In this document: in pieces, positions 42,056 through 49,302 of the stretch
Numbering within the stretch: position 1 is the stretch's first letter
Layout of the letters: each line of letters opens with the position of its first letter
Assembly: GCA_024641005.1 (NCBI GenBank)
Contig: JAHEDX010000021.1
Coordinates: 4,726-54,260 of the forward strand
Origin: Acidimicrobiaceae bacterium
GTDB lineage: Bacteria; Actinomycetota; Acidimicrobiia; Acidimicrobiales; Ilumatobacteraceae
Length of the DNA: 49,535 bases
Direction: 5' to 3'
The notes under the pieces: generated by a model
Database searches by the model: none
Told to the model about the DNA's origin: nothing
What the model saw: the letters and a program-made list of their open reading frames with translations, nothing else
Position numbers and translations under genes: made by a program

Positions 42056-42451
42056 ATGACCAGCTCTGCCCGCTTCGTCCGCTTGTTCGCTGATGAAGAC
42101 GGCGAGAGCCATTTCGAGGACGTCGAGATGCCGATGAGCGCGGTTCAGTACGCACCTCCTGCGCCTGCCCTCGACCTATCAGATCCTCTCACGGCGACGC
42201 GTGTGTCCTGGTTGCGCTTTCCCGCTGATTGGAACGACGGTGCTCACCCGTCACCCCGACGGCAGTTGTTCGTGGTACTTGCCGGCCGGGTCGAAGGTTG
42301 GACGAGCAAGGGAGACACGAGGCATTTCGAGGCCGGAGACTGTCTGCTGATGGAGGACACGACCGGGAAGGGACACGGCGCGCGTCCGCTCGATGGCGAA
42401 GCTCTGGCGATCCTGGTTGCATTGGAAGGTGAGCCGTCGGCACGTACATGA
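42056..42451 (+). CDS. Cupin-fold protein
   Basis: The product has 131 residues. RQLFVVLAGRVEGWTSKGDT and FEAGDCLLMEDTTGKGHGAR give the two cupin motifs; the first lacks the usual His pair, leaving a single His in the second, so metal binding is doubtful. It may bind a small ligand. ATG 42056 is chosen because similarity starts close to it (SARFVRLFADEDG); a longer in-frame start at 41882 would run through the repeat. A hairpin follows at 42465-42494. Confidence 0.78.
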   Translation: MTSSARFVRLFADEDGESHFEDVEMPMSAVQYAPPAPALDLSDPLTATRVSWLRFPADWNDGAHPSPRRQLFVVLAGRVEGWTSKGDTRHFEAGDCLLMEDTTGKGHGARPLDGEALAILVALEGEPSART

Positions 42452-42890
42452 TCGGGCGGTCGGCCACGACCGATATCGCTGTGGCCCGGTCGTGATCCAT
42501 CGTGGTCGGCGAAGGGCAGGAGGCTGGCGCACTCCAGTGTGTCGAACACCTCGCACAGCCTTGGTGTGGAGGCTTGCGTCGGTGGCCGACGTCATCACGG
42601 TCAGCAGTGACGTCTCAGGGTGTGGTGGGTCAACCGATCGTCAATCATCGGGCACTCCGGCAATTGGGCACGGCGCAATGCGCCTGTACGTCGACCGCAT
42701 GACGCCGGCCCCGGTCGAGGGCAAGTTGGTCGAGCGTCCGCAAGTACCCGTGATGACGTGTGATCGGCGGGCTTCGAGTCGTAGGTCGAACACTGAATCC
42801 CGACCCGGCTGCTGGCTGCGGAGCCCCCGCCGTAGCGTTCCGTGGGCAACAGATCTGGGGGACAGTGAAGGGTGTTGCGAGGATGCCGGG
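42452..42890. other. Intergenic spacer, no gene recognised
   Basis: This 439-bp region lies between the cupin gene and the convergent lipoprotein gene. Apart from a hairpin (CACGACCG 42465-42472 / CGGTCGTG 42487-42494) just after the cupin stop, I see no motif, and frames here do not look like proteins. Confidence 0.45.
42465..42494. terminator. Hairpin after cupin gene
   Basis: An 8-bp perfect stem (CACGACCG / CGGTCGTG) with a 14-nt loop lies 14 bases past the cupin stop. No T tract; a terminator by position. Confidence 0.4.
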
Positions 42891-44426
42891 TTAGCAGCCG
42901 CAGTCGCATCGACCGGCGGTTCCGGCTGACATGCTGGTGACGATCGCGTCGGCCGCTGGCACGGTGATGCCGAGCGCGTCCAGCGTGCGGAAGTCAGCGC
43001 AGCCGCAGTAGAAGCCCTCGTCAAGGTCGACCAGGTAGTCGTTGAGCGCGATGCGCGTTGGTTCGTCGATCTCGCCGGTGATCTCGATCGGATAGCCGTG
43101 GTCGGCGAGGAAGCGCTGGACGTCCAGGGTCGAGTTCCAGTCGGTGTTGATCTCCATCGCTCCGGCCTCTTCAAACAGGACCCGATGGCAGCCGCAATCC
43201 CCGGGGGGTCCGAGCCGGAGCGTCGGCTCGAGCGGCAGAAGGGCGCCGACGGTGATGCCGGGCCGGGCGCCCGCCGGCGTCGCGATTACCGGCGTGCCGT
43301 CACCGAGTCCGTGCCACCAATAGACGAACCGTACGACACCGTCGCTCGCATCCGCCGGTCCATCGTGGAACCAGAGGGTCAGACGCGGCGAGGTCCAGGT
43401 CATCTCCGTGGACTCGTGCTCGGCGAGGTAGCACCCACGCCGGGCGTTGTGCTCGGGCAGCACGGTGCTATCAGTGAATACGATGTTGGGTGGGCCGAGG
43501 AGCGGTTCGAGTCGGGCGCGCACCTCGTCGATCGCCGTGCCGAACGGGATCGCGTTCAGACCGGAGCCGTCGAGCTGCAGTGTGGTCATCTGTTCTCCCG
43601 GCTTCGGTTGGATCGGTGCGTCATCGTGGGCCGGTGGGCACCGCCATGGCGCTCCGGCGCTCAACCCCGTCACTGTGTCCTGGCCGCTCGACGGCGATGT
43701 GGAGTGCAGTGCTCGCAGGCCGCTCCCGATCGCCGCCGACTGCGGGACCTCGAAGAAGTCGTAGGTGTACCACTCACAGACGAGTGAACTGGGGGTTGCG
43801 ATGGGGTACACCGCCGAAAACTCGTCCGTCGTGCTCGGGATGCCGAACCCGTCAACCGTCGTCAGGTAGACCCCGTCGATCGGAGCGCTATCGGTCGACC
43901 GGTCGACCGTCGGGCGGTACGACCACCACGCGAGATGCAGCGAGTCGTCGTCTCGGAATTCGCCGCGATCGCTGAAAGCCAGCTCGAGACCGTTCGCCCA
44001 CGAGATCCACAGCATGTCGTCACCGCTCAGGTCCGCGTCACTCGGCGGGCCAAACGACCGGGGTAGGGGAGGGCGGAGCTCCACCCGATAGTCGGGCGTG
44101 CCGAATTGCTCGGCTGCCCAAGCGTCGACGTCCGCAACGGCAGCGCCGAAATCGAACGGACCGATGCCTTCGCCGCTCAGAACGGCTGTCTCGTGAGCAG
44201 CAGGGACTCGACTCGTGGTCGGGACCGCACTGGTCGCCGGATCGGTCGTCGGCAGGCCCGGAGCCTCACTCCCGGTCGTCGCGACCGGCTCTGTGATCGT
44301 ACCGGTGCCGACTACGGATGTTGGAGAACTCGATGCGCTCGGCTCGGTGATCGGCGCAGCACCACCATTCCCGCAGCCGGTGACGATCAGCGCCGCTACC
44401 ACTACAGGGCCGACGAACCCACGCAT
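42891..44426 (-). CDS. Large lipoprotein with duplicated domain and Cys-Gly-Cys motifs
   Basis: The product has 511 residues. The signal GPVVVAALIVTGC ends in a lipobox, with a Thr/Ser/Pro linker to about residue 75. Two related segments follow: LSGEGIGPFDFGAAVADVDA and, about 210 residues later, LDGSGLNAIPFGTAIDEVRA, so the protein looks duplicated. Near the C-terminus a peptidoglycan-binding-like stretch (LDVQRFLADHGYPIEITGEI) leads to cysteine motifs DCGC, YCGC and the final CDCGC. These could bind metal or form disulfides at the cell surface. I do not know its function. ATG 44426. Confidence 0.8.
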   Translation of the reverse strand: MRGFVGPVVVAALIVTGCGNGGAAPITEPSASSSPTSVVGTGTITEPVATTGSEAPGLPTTDPATSAVPTTSRVPAAHETAVLSGEGIGPFDFGAAVADVDAWAAEQFGTPDYRVELRPPLPRSFGPPSDADLSGDDMLWISWANGLELAFSDRGEFRDDDSLHLAWWSYRPTVDRSTDSAPIDGVYLTTVDGFGIPSTTDEFSAVYPIATPSSLVCEWYTYDFFEVPQSAAIGSGLRALHSTSPSSGQDTVTGLSAGAPWRCPPAHDDAPIQPKPGEQMTTLQLDGSGLNAIPFGTAIDEVRARLEPLLGPPNIVFTDSTVLPEHNARRGCYLAEHESTEMTWTSPRLTLWFHDGPADASDGVVRFVYWWHGLGDGTPVIATPAGARPGITVGALLPLEPTLRLGPPGDCGCHRVLFEEAGAMEINTDWNSTLDVQRFLADHGYPIEITGEIDEPTRIALNDYLVDLDEGFYCGCADFRTLDALGITVPAADAIVTSMSAGTAGRCDCGC

Positions 44427-44940
44427 CGCGACCTTCCTCCGACTTCATCGTGTCTCGGTCCGATCGACCCCGGCAAGAGGCGAACGACACATCGCCACAG
44501 ATGCTTCCCCATGAGTAGCTCGATGCGGCCCACGTCATATGGCGAACCCAGGAGGGGCGCTTCTCCGGCTCCGGCATCGAGGCGACCAGAACACCAGCGA
44601 GGTGCCGGGCGCGAGACCGCTCGTACTTGGCAATCTGAGCGGTCGACAAGAGCAACCCGCAGTATGTCAGCATTGCGACGGGACGCTGCCGCAGGCCAGC
44701 ATCACCGAAGAACCCCTGAAGGGGAACGGGACGTGAGGCCTTGGAGACCAAGAGTGCTGTCCAGGATGCCCAGTTGCGATGCCACAGGTGGGATGGCCAC
44801 AGCTTGTCGGAGAGAGTCGACATCAACTCGATGGCTACCTGACGACCGAATCGTGTGTGGCAGCGCTCATCGACCGCGCCGGAGCGAAGTGGGGCAACGA
44901 CTCGCGCGGTGGATTGCGATTCGTTGCATTGTGGAACACT
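44427..44940. other. Spacer with 32-bp repeat; doubtful frames
   Basis: This 514-bp spacer lies between divergent lipoprotein and SnoaL genes. It contains the 32-bp repeat copy 2. A minus-strand frame (44266-44826) has moderately protein-like composition but overlaps the lipoprotein gene by 161 bases on the same strand, and I cannot support it. Confidence 0.45.
44689..44720 (+). repeat. 32-bp direct repeat, copy 2
   Basis: CCGCAGGCCAGCATCAC at the start and ACCCCTGAA at the end; 26 of 32 positions equal copy 3. It lies 220 bp before the SnoaL-like gene. Confidence 0.65.
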
Positions 44941-45375
44941 GTGCCCATCGTGGACCCGACCGAGGAACTCCTCGCCACCCTCCAGACCTACGCACAGGCC
45001 TACTGCGCCAAGGACGTCGATTCATTGATGGCCTTGTTCAGCGACGACCGACACGTCTCGGTCATCGGCACCGGTCAGGATGAACTGTGCGCCGGCCGGG
45101 AGCAAGTACGAGAACTTTTCGAGCGCAACTTTGCCGATGCGACTGCCACGAGATTCGAGTTTGGCTGGACCGACGTCATCGTTACAGGAAGCGCCGGCGT
45201 CATCGCAGCAACGTTGGTCATCCACCTCGACGTCCAGGGACAGCGGGTGCGAGTCCCGCTTCGATGGACAGTGGTGGCAGTGCGGTCAGATGACGGTTGG
45301 GAGTGGCTCCACCGACACGCATCCTCGTCGGCCGGTGACCAATCTGAGGGTGCTGCCTACCCAACTGGGCGATAG
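44941..45375 (+). CDS. SnoaL/DUF4440-like (NTF2-fold) protein
   Basis: The product has 144 residues. TEELLATLQTYAQAYCAKDVDSLMALF, GQDELCAGREQVRELFERNF and a C-terminal half of beta strands (LRWTVVAVRSDDGWEWLHRH) are typical of the SnoaL/ketosteroid-isomerase-like fold. The Tyr/Asp catalytic pair is not evident, and the ligand is unknown. The GTG at 44941 is preferred (GTG 44950 possible); CATTGT at 44927-44932 could be its -10 box. The longer upstream frame from 44779 does not resemble the family. Confidence 0.8.
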   Translation: MPIVDPTEELLATLQTYAQAYCAKDVDSLMALFSDDRHVSVIGTGQDELCAGREQVRELFERNFADATATRFEFGWTDVIVTGSAGVIAATLVIHLDVQGQRVRVPLRWTVVAVRSDDGWEWLHRHASSSAGDQSEGAAYPTGR

Positions 45376-45790
45376 TGCCGCACTGGCGGCCCTGTGGTGT
45401 GACATTGATCGTCGATCGGCGGCCCGAACTCCAGAACCGCGACACGGCTCGCGCCCGCCCCGACGACCGTGCCACAGGCGAGCGTGCGGGAACGTCTCTC
45501 GAGCGCAGCTCGTTGGCGTCCCTCGCCGCGTCAGCCCACGTTGATGCGCGGTGTGATCTTTCTCGCGACGGAGGAGAACATCAAGATCGGTTGGTTCTCC
45601 TGGTCCAGCTGACCCTGCACGAAGACCATCGACTTCGTTTCACGCGCCTGGTCAGCTGATCCGTTCCGTTCAGCAAACGGCAGCACCGTCTCAGCGAAAC
45701 GCTGAACAGAACGAGTGAATTGTTGTGTCGCAGGACCGAAGCGTGGCCCCGTTAACAGCTGCTCGACCAGCATGGCGCGAGACTCTGGCG
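45376..45790. other. Intergenic spacer with hairpin repeat
   Basis: This 415-bp spacer lies between the SnoaL and hydrolase genes. It holds family-2 repeat copy 2 (45661-45714). A minus-strand frame ending at 45531 has a protein-like last 31 residues (MVFVQGQLDQENQ start) that could be a gene remnant, but it runs through the repeat, so I do not call it. Confidence 0.45.
45661..45714. repeat. Hairpin repeat family 2, copy 2
   Basis: CCGTTCCGTTCAGC (45661-45674) and GCTGAACAGAACGA (45701-45714), 26-nt loop with GCACCGTCTC and GCGAAAC. Compared with copy 1, one stem pair changed on both sides (G-C to A-T), which preserves pairing; two other pairs are mismatched. Confidence 0.8.
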
Positions 45791-46636
45791 ATGCCTTCCC
45801 TGATCGCCCGTGACGGAGCCACCATCTCGTACACCGCCGAGGGCTCGGGACCCGCGGTCGTCATGCTCCCCGGCCTGTCCATGCCCGGCGCGGTCCTTCC
45901 CCGAAGCGCGGCGGAGCCGCTGCTCGCCGCTGGTCACACCGTGGTCACCATCGATCCGCGGGACACCGGTGGGTCATCGAGGTACGACCAGTCGGTCATC
46001 GACGCCGGCGCCGTGCTCGGCGGCGACTTCGCCACCGTCCCCTACACCTACTCGGACATGGCCGCCGACGCGCTCGACGTGCTCGACGCGCTCGGGTTCG
46101 ACTCTGCGACCTGGGTTGGCTACTCGATGGGCGGCAGCGTGCTTCGGTGCGTTCAGGCCGAGGCACCTGAGCGCGTCGATGCCACCGTCTACTTCGCGTC
46201 GTGCCCCGGCTTCGGACCCGAACCAACACCTGAAGACCTCGGCGTCGTTCTTCGGCCTACGCCGTCGAATCGGGACGAGGCGATCGCCTGGGCCCTCGAC
46301 GTCTTGCGCTGGACGATGGGACGCCACTTCGATCCAGGGCCCGCCGCGGTCGACGCAGCGATGCTCGTGGACGACTTCGGATGGTGGGGCATCCCGGTCG
46401 CCCACCTCGCTGCCGGCATCGTGGGAACGCCTGGCGTCACCACCGTTTGCCCCGACGATCATCGCATGCTCGTCGTCTTCGGCGACGAGGACCCGATGGC
46501 AGAAGGCGGGCGGGCGTTCGCCGCGGCCCACCCGGCCGCCGCTGCGGTCGAACTCCAGGGCTACGGCCACTGGTTCCCCGAACCAGGACCCTGGCCCATC
46601 ATCACCGCCGCGATCCTCGACATCGCCCGGAGCTGA
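45791..46636 (+). CDS. Alpha/beta hydrolase
   Basis: The product has 281 residues. The nucleophile elbow is GYSMGG (Ser) after FDSATWV, the oxyanion region is MLPGLSMPG, and the catalytic His is in LQGYGHWFPEPGPW; the acid is probably the Asp in VVFGDEDPMAEGG. The pattern DPRDTGGSSRYD is common in the epoxide-hydrolase/haloperoxidase branch. The substrate is unknown. ATG 45791 is preferred because the domain starts PSLIARDGATISYTAEG. A bulged hairpin lies downstream (46706-46731). Confidence 0.87.
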   Translation: MPSLIARDGATISYTAEGSGPAVVMLPGLSMPGAVLPRSAAEPLLAAGHTVVTIDPRDTGGSSRYDQSVIDAGAVLGGDFATVPYTYSDMAADALDVLDALGFDSATWVGYSMGGSVLRCVQAEAPERVDATVYFASCPGFGPEPTPEDLGVVLRPTPSNRDEAIAWALDVLRWTMGRHFDPGPAAVDAAMLVDDFGWWGIPVAHLAAGIVGTPGVTTVCPDDHRMLVVFGDEDPMAEGGRAFAAAHPAAAAVELQGYGHWFPEPGPWPIITAAILDIARS

Positions 46637-46705
46637 CGCGGCCCGGTCCGGGTCCACTGCTGCGCGATGTTGCAGGGCGAGCGATGCGCCCCAGCTGGCC
46701 GTCGT

Positions 46706-46731
46706 CCGGTGTTGAAGGGGGACTTCACCGG
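46706..46731. terminator. Bulged hairpin after hydrolase
   Basis: CCGGTG, TT bulge, GAAG, loop GGGGA, CTTCACCGG: about 9 pairs. It lies about 70 bases after the hydrolase stop, so it may end that transcript. Confidence 0.3.
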
Positions 46732-46842
46732 CACGTTGCGACGTACGGGGTGCGTGCCCTGTAACACAGCACCCGCATTCTCGCGGCACGTCGGCGGTTC
46801 TCCAGCACCGCATCTCAGGCATGTGCCGGGTCGATCAACCCG

Positions 46843-46874
46843 CCGCATGCCAGCATCACTTGAGTACCCCTGAC
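46843..46874 (+). repeat. 32-bp direct repeat, copy 3
   Basis: CCGCATGCCAGCATCAC at the start, CCCCTGAC at the end. The outer sequences GATCAACCC and GGGTTGACC around this copy are nearly complementary, so a larger hairpin is possible here, though not at the other copies. Confidence 0.7.
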
Positions 46875-47028
46875 GGCCATGGGTTGACCGGCTACGGCAG
46901 GAGTGTCCCCGATCGCCTAATACACGCATGATAATTGCGGCGTCACAGCACCATAAGAGCGTGAACTAGGTTGGCCACTTCACAGATGAACAAGCGGGGA
47001 AACCCGGAGGCCTTCGAGAGGACCACCA

Positions 47029-47442
47029 GTGAATATCACCGACACCGCACGCGAGTTCTTCGAAGCGTGTGAGACCGGCCAAGGCTGGGCAGAATGCGCC
47101 CAATACTGCCGTGACGGAGCGACCTTCGGCTGTCAAGCCGACGCACTCGCCCAGGTCACGACGGTGGAGGGCTACACGAACTGGATGCGTGATCTTCTCA
47201 CTCCGATCCCGGACGGCCACTATGAACTGAAGTCATTCTCCACAGATCACGACCGGTCAATTGTGACTGCTTTCGCCGTATTCAAGGGGACACAGACTGG
47301 ACCCGGGCCCGCAGATCCACCAACCGGGAACTCTGTCGCCGCCGACTACGTCTACGTGATGGAGTTCGACGGCGATCGGATCCGACACATGACGAAGATC
47401 TGGAACGACGCTCATTCGCTTCAACAGCTCGGCTGGGCCTGA
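47029..47442 (+). CDS. SnoaL/NTF2-fold protein
   Basis: The product has 137 residues. TAREFFEACETGQGWAECAQYC, VEGYTNWMRDLLTPIPDGHYEL and YVYVMEFDGDRIRHMTKIWND match small SnoaL/ketosteroid-isomerase-like polyketide-cyclase proteins. The conserved C-x(8)-C...YC and HMTKIWND segments suggest a defined ligand pocket, but the reaction is unknown. The GTG at 47029 has AGAGGA upstream. It appears monocistronic. Confidence 0.87.
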   Translation: MNITDTAREFFEACETGQGWAECAQYCRDGATFGCQADALAQVTTVEGYTNWMRDLLTPIPDGHYELKSFSTDHDRSIVTAFAVFKGTQTGPGPADPPTGNSVAADYVYVMEFDGDRIRHMTKIWNDAHSLQQLGWA

Positions 47443-47792
47443 GCACACACGCTTGCCATGGCCCTTCTCGCGCACGCGAGGTGACCGTCACGTCCCTCGT
47501 GGACGCAACCGCGTGCTCTCTACGCCACAGGATCGGGGCGACACGACTCGTCCCCGATCGGCATATAGGCCACGGTCTTCCGCGTGAGTGGCCGAGCGTT
47601 ATGGGACAGGCATCGGCGATCGCAATGCCGGTTCTCGCGTGGGTTCAGATGCCGTCCGCCGTCGTCGATATGCGTGCCGCGTTCGAGTTCGTCACCATGC
47701 TGTCTCAGCAGCGACGGGGTCCGGCGGCTCACGCGAACGATCTCCGCGGCGCGTGACCTCGACTACGCTCTCGCCGAGCGACCGGGGGGGAA
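47443..47792. other. Spacer, no gene recognised
   Basis: This 350-bp region lies before the beta-propeller lipoprotein. Near its end are a TACGCT -10-like box (47764-47769) and a G-rich ribosome-binding site. A 91-residue frame (47481-47756) has no recognisable features. Confidence 0.4.
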
Positions 47793-48941
47793 ATGCGTCG
47801 GAATCGGGTCCTGCAATGTGCAGTCGCAACCTTGGTGCCAGGGATCGTGGCGTTCGGATGCTCCTCCGACACGACGCCACCTTCACCGAACGGAGGGGCT
47901 GGATCCGCCAACGAGGTTGACGCCTCAGAGCCCTTGGAACCGAGTTCGCAGGGCTCCGTCTCGACAACCGCGGCGACGACCACTTCGACCCCCACGACGC
48001 AGCCACGGGCGGTGTCGACGCGCTCGACGCCAGAACCGGCAAGCGTGCCGAGCACGACGATCGGGATCATCGATGCAGGGGGTCAGAACATTGCGTTGCC
48101 GGAAGGCGCTCGTGGCCCGACCGGGTTGGCCTTCGACGGGACCTTCATCTGGACAGCGAACATCGGATCGAACAACCTGTCGCGGATCGACGCAGCGACG
48201 GGCGAGGCGACGAACATCGAACTCCCCGACGGCGCCGAAGTTCCCTATTCGATTGAGTTCGACGGTGATGCGATCTGGACGGCGAACATCGGGTCGTCCA
48301 ATCTCACCCGACTCGATCCAGCGACAGGGGAGGCGCTGAACTTCGCGCTGCCGAATGATGCGCTGCAGCCCTGGGCGCTCGAGTTCGTGGGTGACGACAT
48401 CTGGGTCGCCAATCACGGATCGGACAGCGTCACTAGGCTCAGTCCGCTGTCAGGCGACTCGGTGACGTATGGGCTGTCCGCTGACGTCCGTGCCCCGTAC
48501 GACCTCGTCTTCGACGGCTCGCACCTCTGGGTGTCCGCTGAGGAATCGCGAACCGTTACTAGGCTCGATCCTGGCACAGGAGAATCTGAGGACTTCACCT
48601 TTGGCGGCAACCCGTACAAGTTGGCGTTCGACGGTGTGGACGTCTGGACCAACGGTCCGGGTGCATCCCTGGTTCGGATCGATCCCTTCAGCGGGGATGG
48701 CGTCGAGGTCGGCCTGCACCGGCTTGCGACGTCCAGCTTGGGAGTGGACTTCGACGGAACGAGCATCTGGACGCTCAACGCAGGCACCAACACAGTGAGC
48801 CGGCTCGATCCGGTCACCCAGGCGAGCATCACGTACAGGCTGCCGGGCGGCGCGGCAAAGGCCGAGTTGGTGGTGTTCGACGGCACCGACTTCTGGACTG
48901 CCAACTCCGGCACCGACAACGTGTCACGCGTGAGTCCGTAA
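47793..48941 (+). CDS. Beta-propeller (Vgb/NHL-like) lipoprotein
   Basis: The product has 382 residues. The signal AVATLVPGIVAFGC ends in a lipobox; a Thr/Ser/Pro linker of about 65 residues follows. The mature part has about seven repeats of roughly 40 residues, each built around FDG-x-x-IWTAN or similar, then a (S/T)R(I/L)DPATGE turn. This is the virginiamycin-lyase/NHL-like propeller layout, but I cannot see whether the lyase's His/Glu site is present. It is more likely a surface binding protein. ATG 47793 after GGGGGGG. Confidence 0.85.
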   Translation: MRRNRVLQCAVATLVPGIVAFGCSSDTTPPSPNGGAGSANEVDASEPLEPSSQGSVSTTAATTTSTPTTQPRAVSTRSTPEPASVPSTTIGIIDAGGQNIALPEGARGPTGLAFDGTFIWTANIGSNNLSRIDAATGEATNIELPDGAEVPYSIEFDGDAIWTANIGSSNLTRLDPATGEALNFALPNDALQPWALEFVGDDIWVANHGSDSVTRLSPLSGDSVTYGLSADVRAPYDLVFDGSHLWVSAEESRTVTRLDPGTGESEDFTFGGNPYKLAFDGVDVWTNGPGASLVRIDPFSGDGVEVGLHRLATSSLGVDFDGTSIWTLNAGTNTVSRLDPVTQASITYRLPGGAAKAELVVFDGTDFWTANSGTDNVSRVSP

Positions 48942-49302
48942 CGAGTATCGCTCCACGCTTCAGTAACGCCCGCCGCTCGACCTGCGATGACCACGATCAG
49001 AACGTTCCGCACGGGCACTGAATCCGGTGCGCGATATCGGCACGTCCGCGCTCGGTCACCCACTCCATATTGCGCGTCGCTCGGAGCAACGCTCGGGAGC
49101 TGACGGAGCCGAAAATCTCGCTGATCCTGAGCGGTGCGAGCGCTGTCGGAACACGTCGCGATGAGCACCTCAGACCCGGCGTCCCGGGGCGCTCCTGCCA
49201 ACCGGAGACGTGCCGTCCGGCCGGATCGACTCGCCAAATGCGAGGTCCGGCAATGATCGACGGCCGTCAGACGGCCACTCCCGCAACCGCTACGGTTCGA
49301 GA
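48942..49302. other. Spacer with short palindrome
   Basis: This 361-bp spacer contains a perfect GGCCGT-CAG-ACGGCC hairpin (49262-49276), which overlaps the -35 region of the next gene, and a TACGGT -10 box (49291-49296). I find no other gene. Confidence 0.45.

Larger units (their letters stand above)
46637..47028. other. Spacer with hairpin, 32-bp repeat and AT-rich promoter region
   Basis: This 392-bp spacer follows the hydrolase gene. It has a bulged hairpin (CCGGTG...CACCGG, 46706-46731), 32-bp repeat copy 3 (46843-46874) and an AT-richer stretch near 46917-46936 before the SnoaL gene. No gene is supported. Confidence 0.45.

Noticed and set aside
44266..44826. Minus-strand frame with fairly protein-like composition
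   Set aside because: It overlaps the lipoprotein gene by 161 bases on the same strand, includes a repeat copy and matches no family.
45531..45773. Minus-strand frame ending in a protein-like stretch
   Set aside because: It reads through the family-2 hairpin repeat; only about 31 residues look real. At most a gene remnant.
41912..46874. Integron attC interpretation of the 32-bp repeats
   Set aside because: attC sites conserve inverted RYYYAAC/GTTRRRY ends and vary inside. Here the interior is conserved and such ends are absent at copies 1 and 2; no integrase is seen. Blocks between copies hold more than one gene on both strands.
47481..47756. 91-residue frame before the propeller lipoprotein
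   Set aside because: No ribosome-binding site, motif or neighbour support; composition is ordinary for spacer frames.
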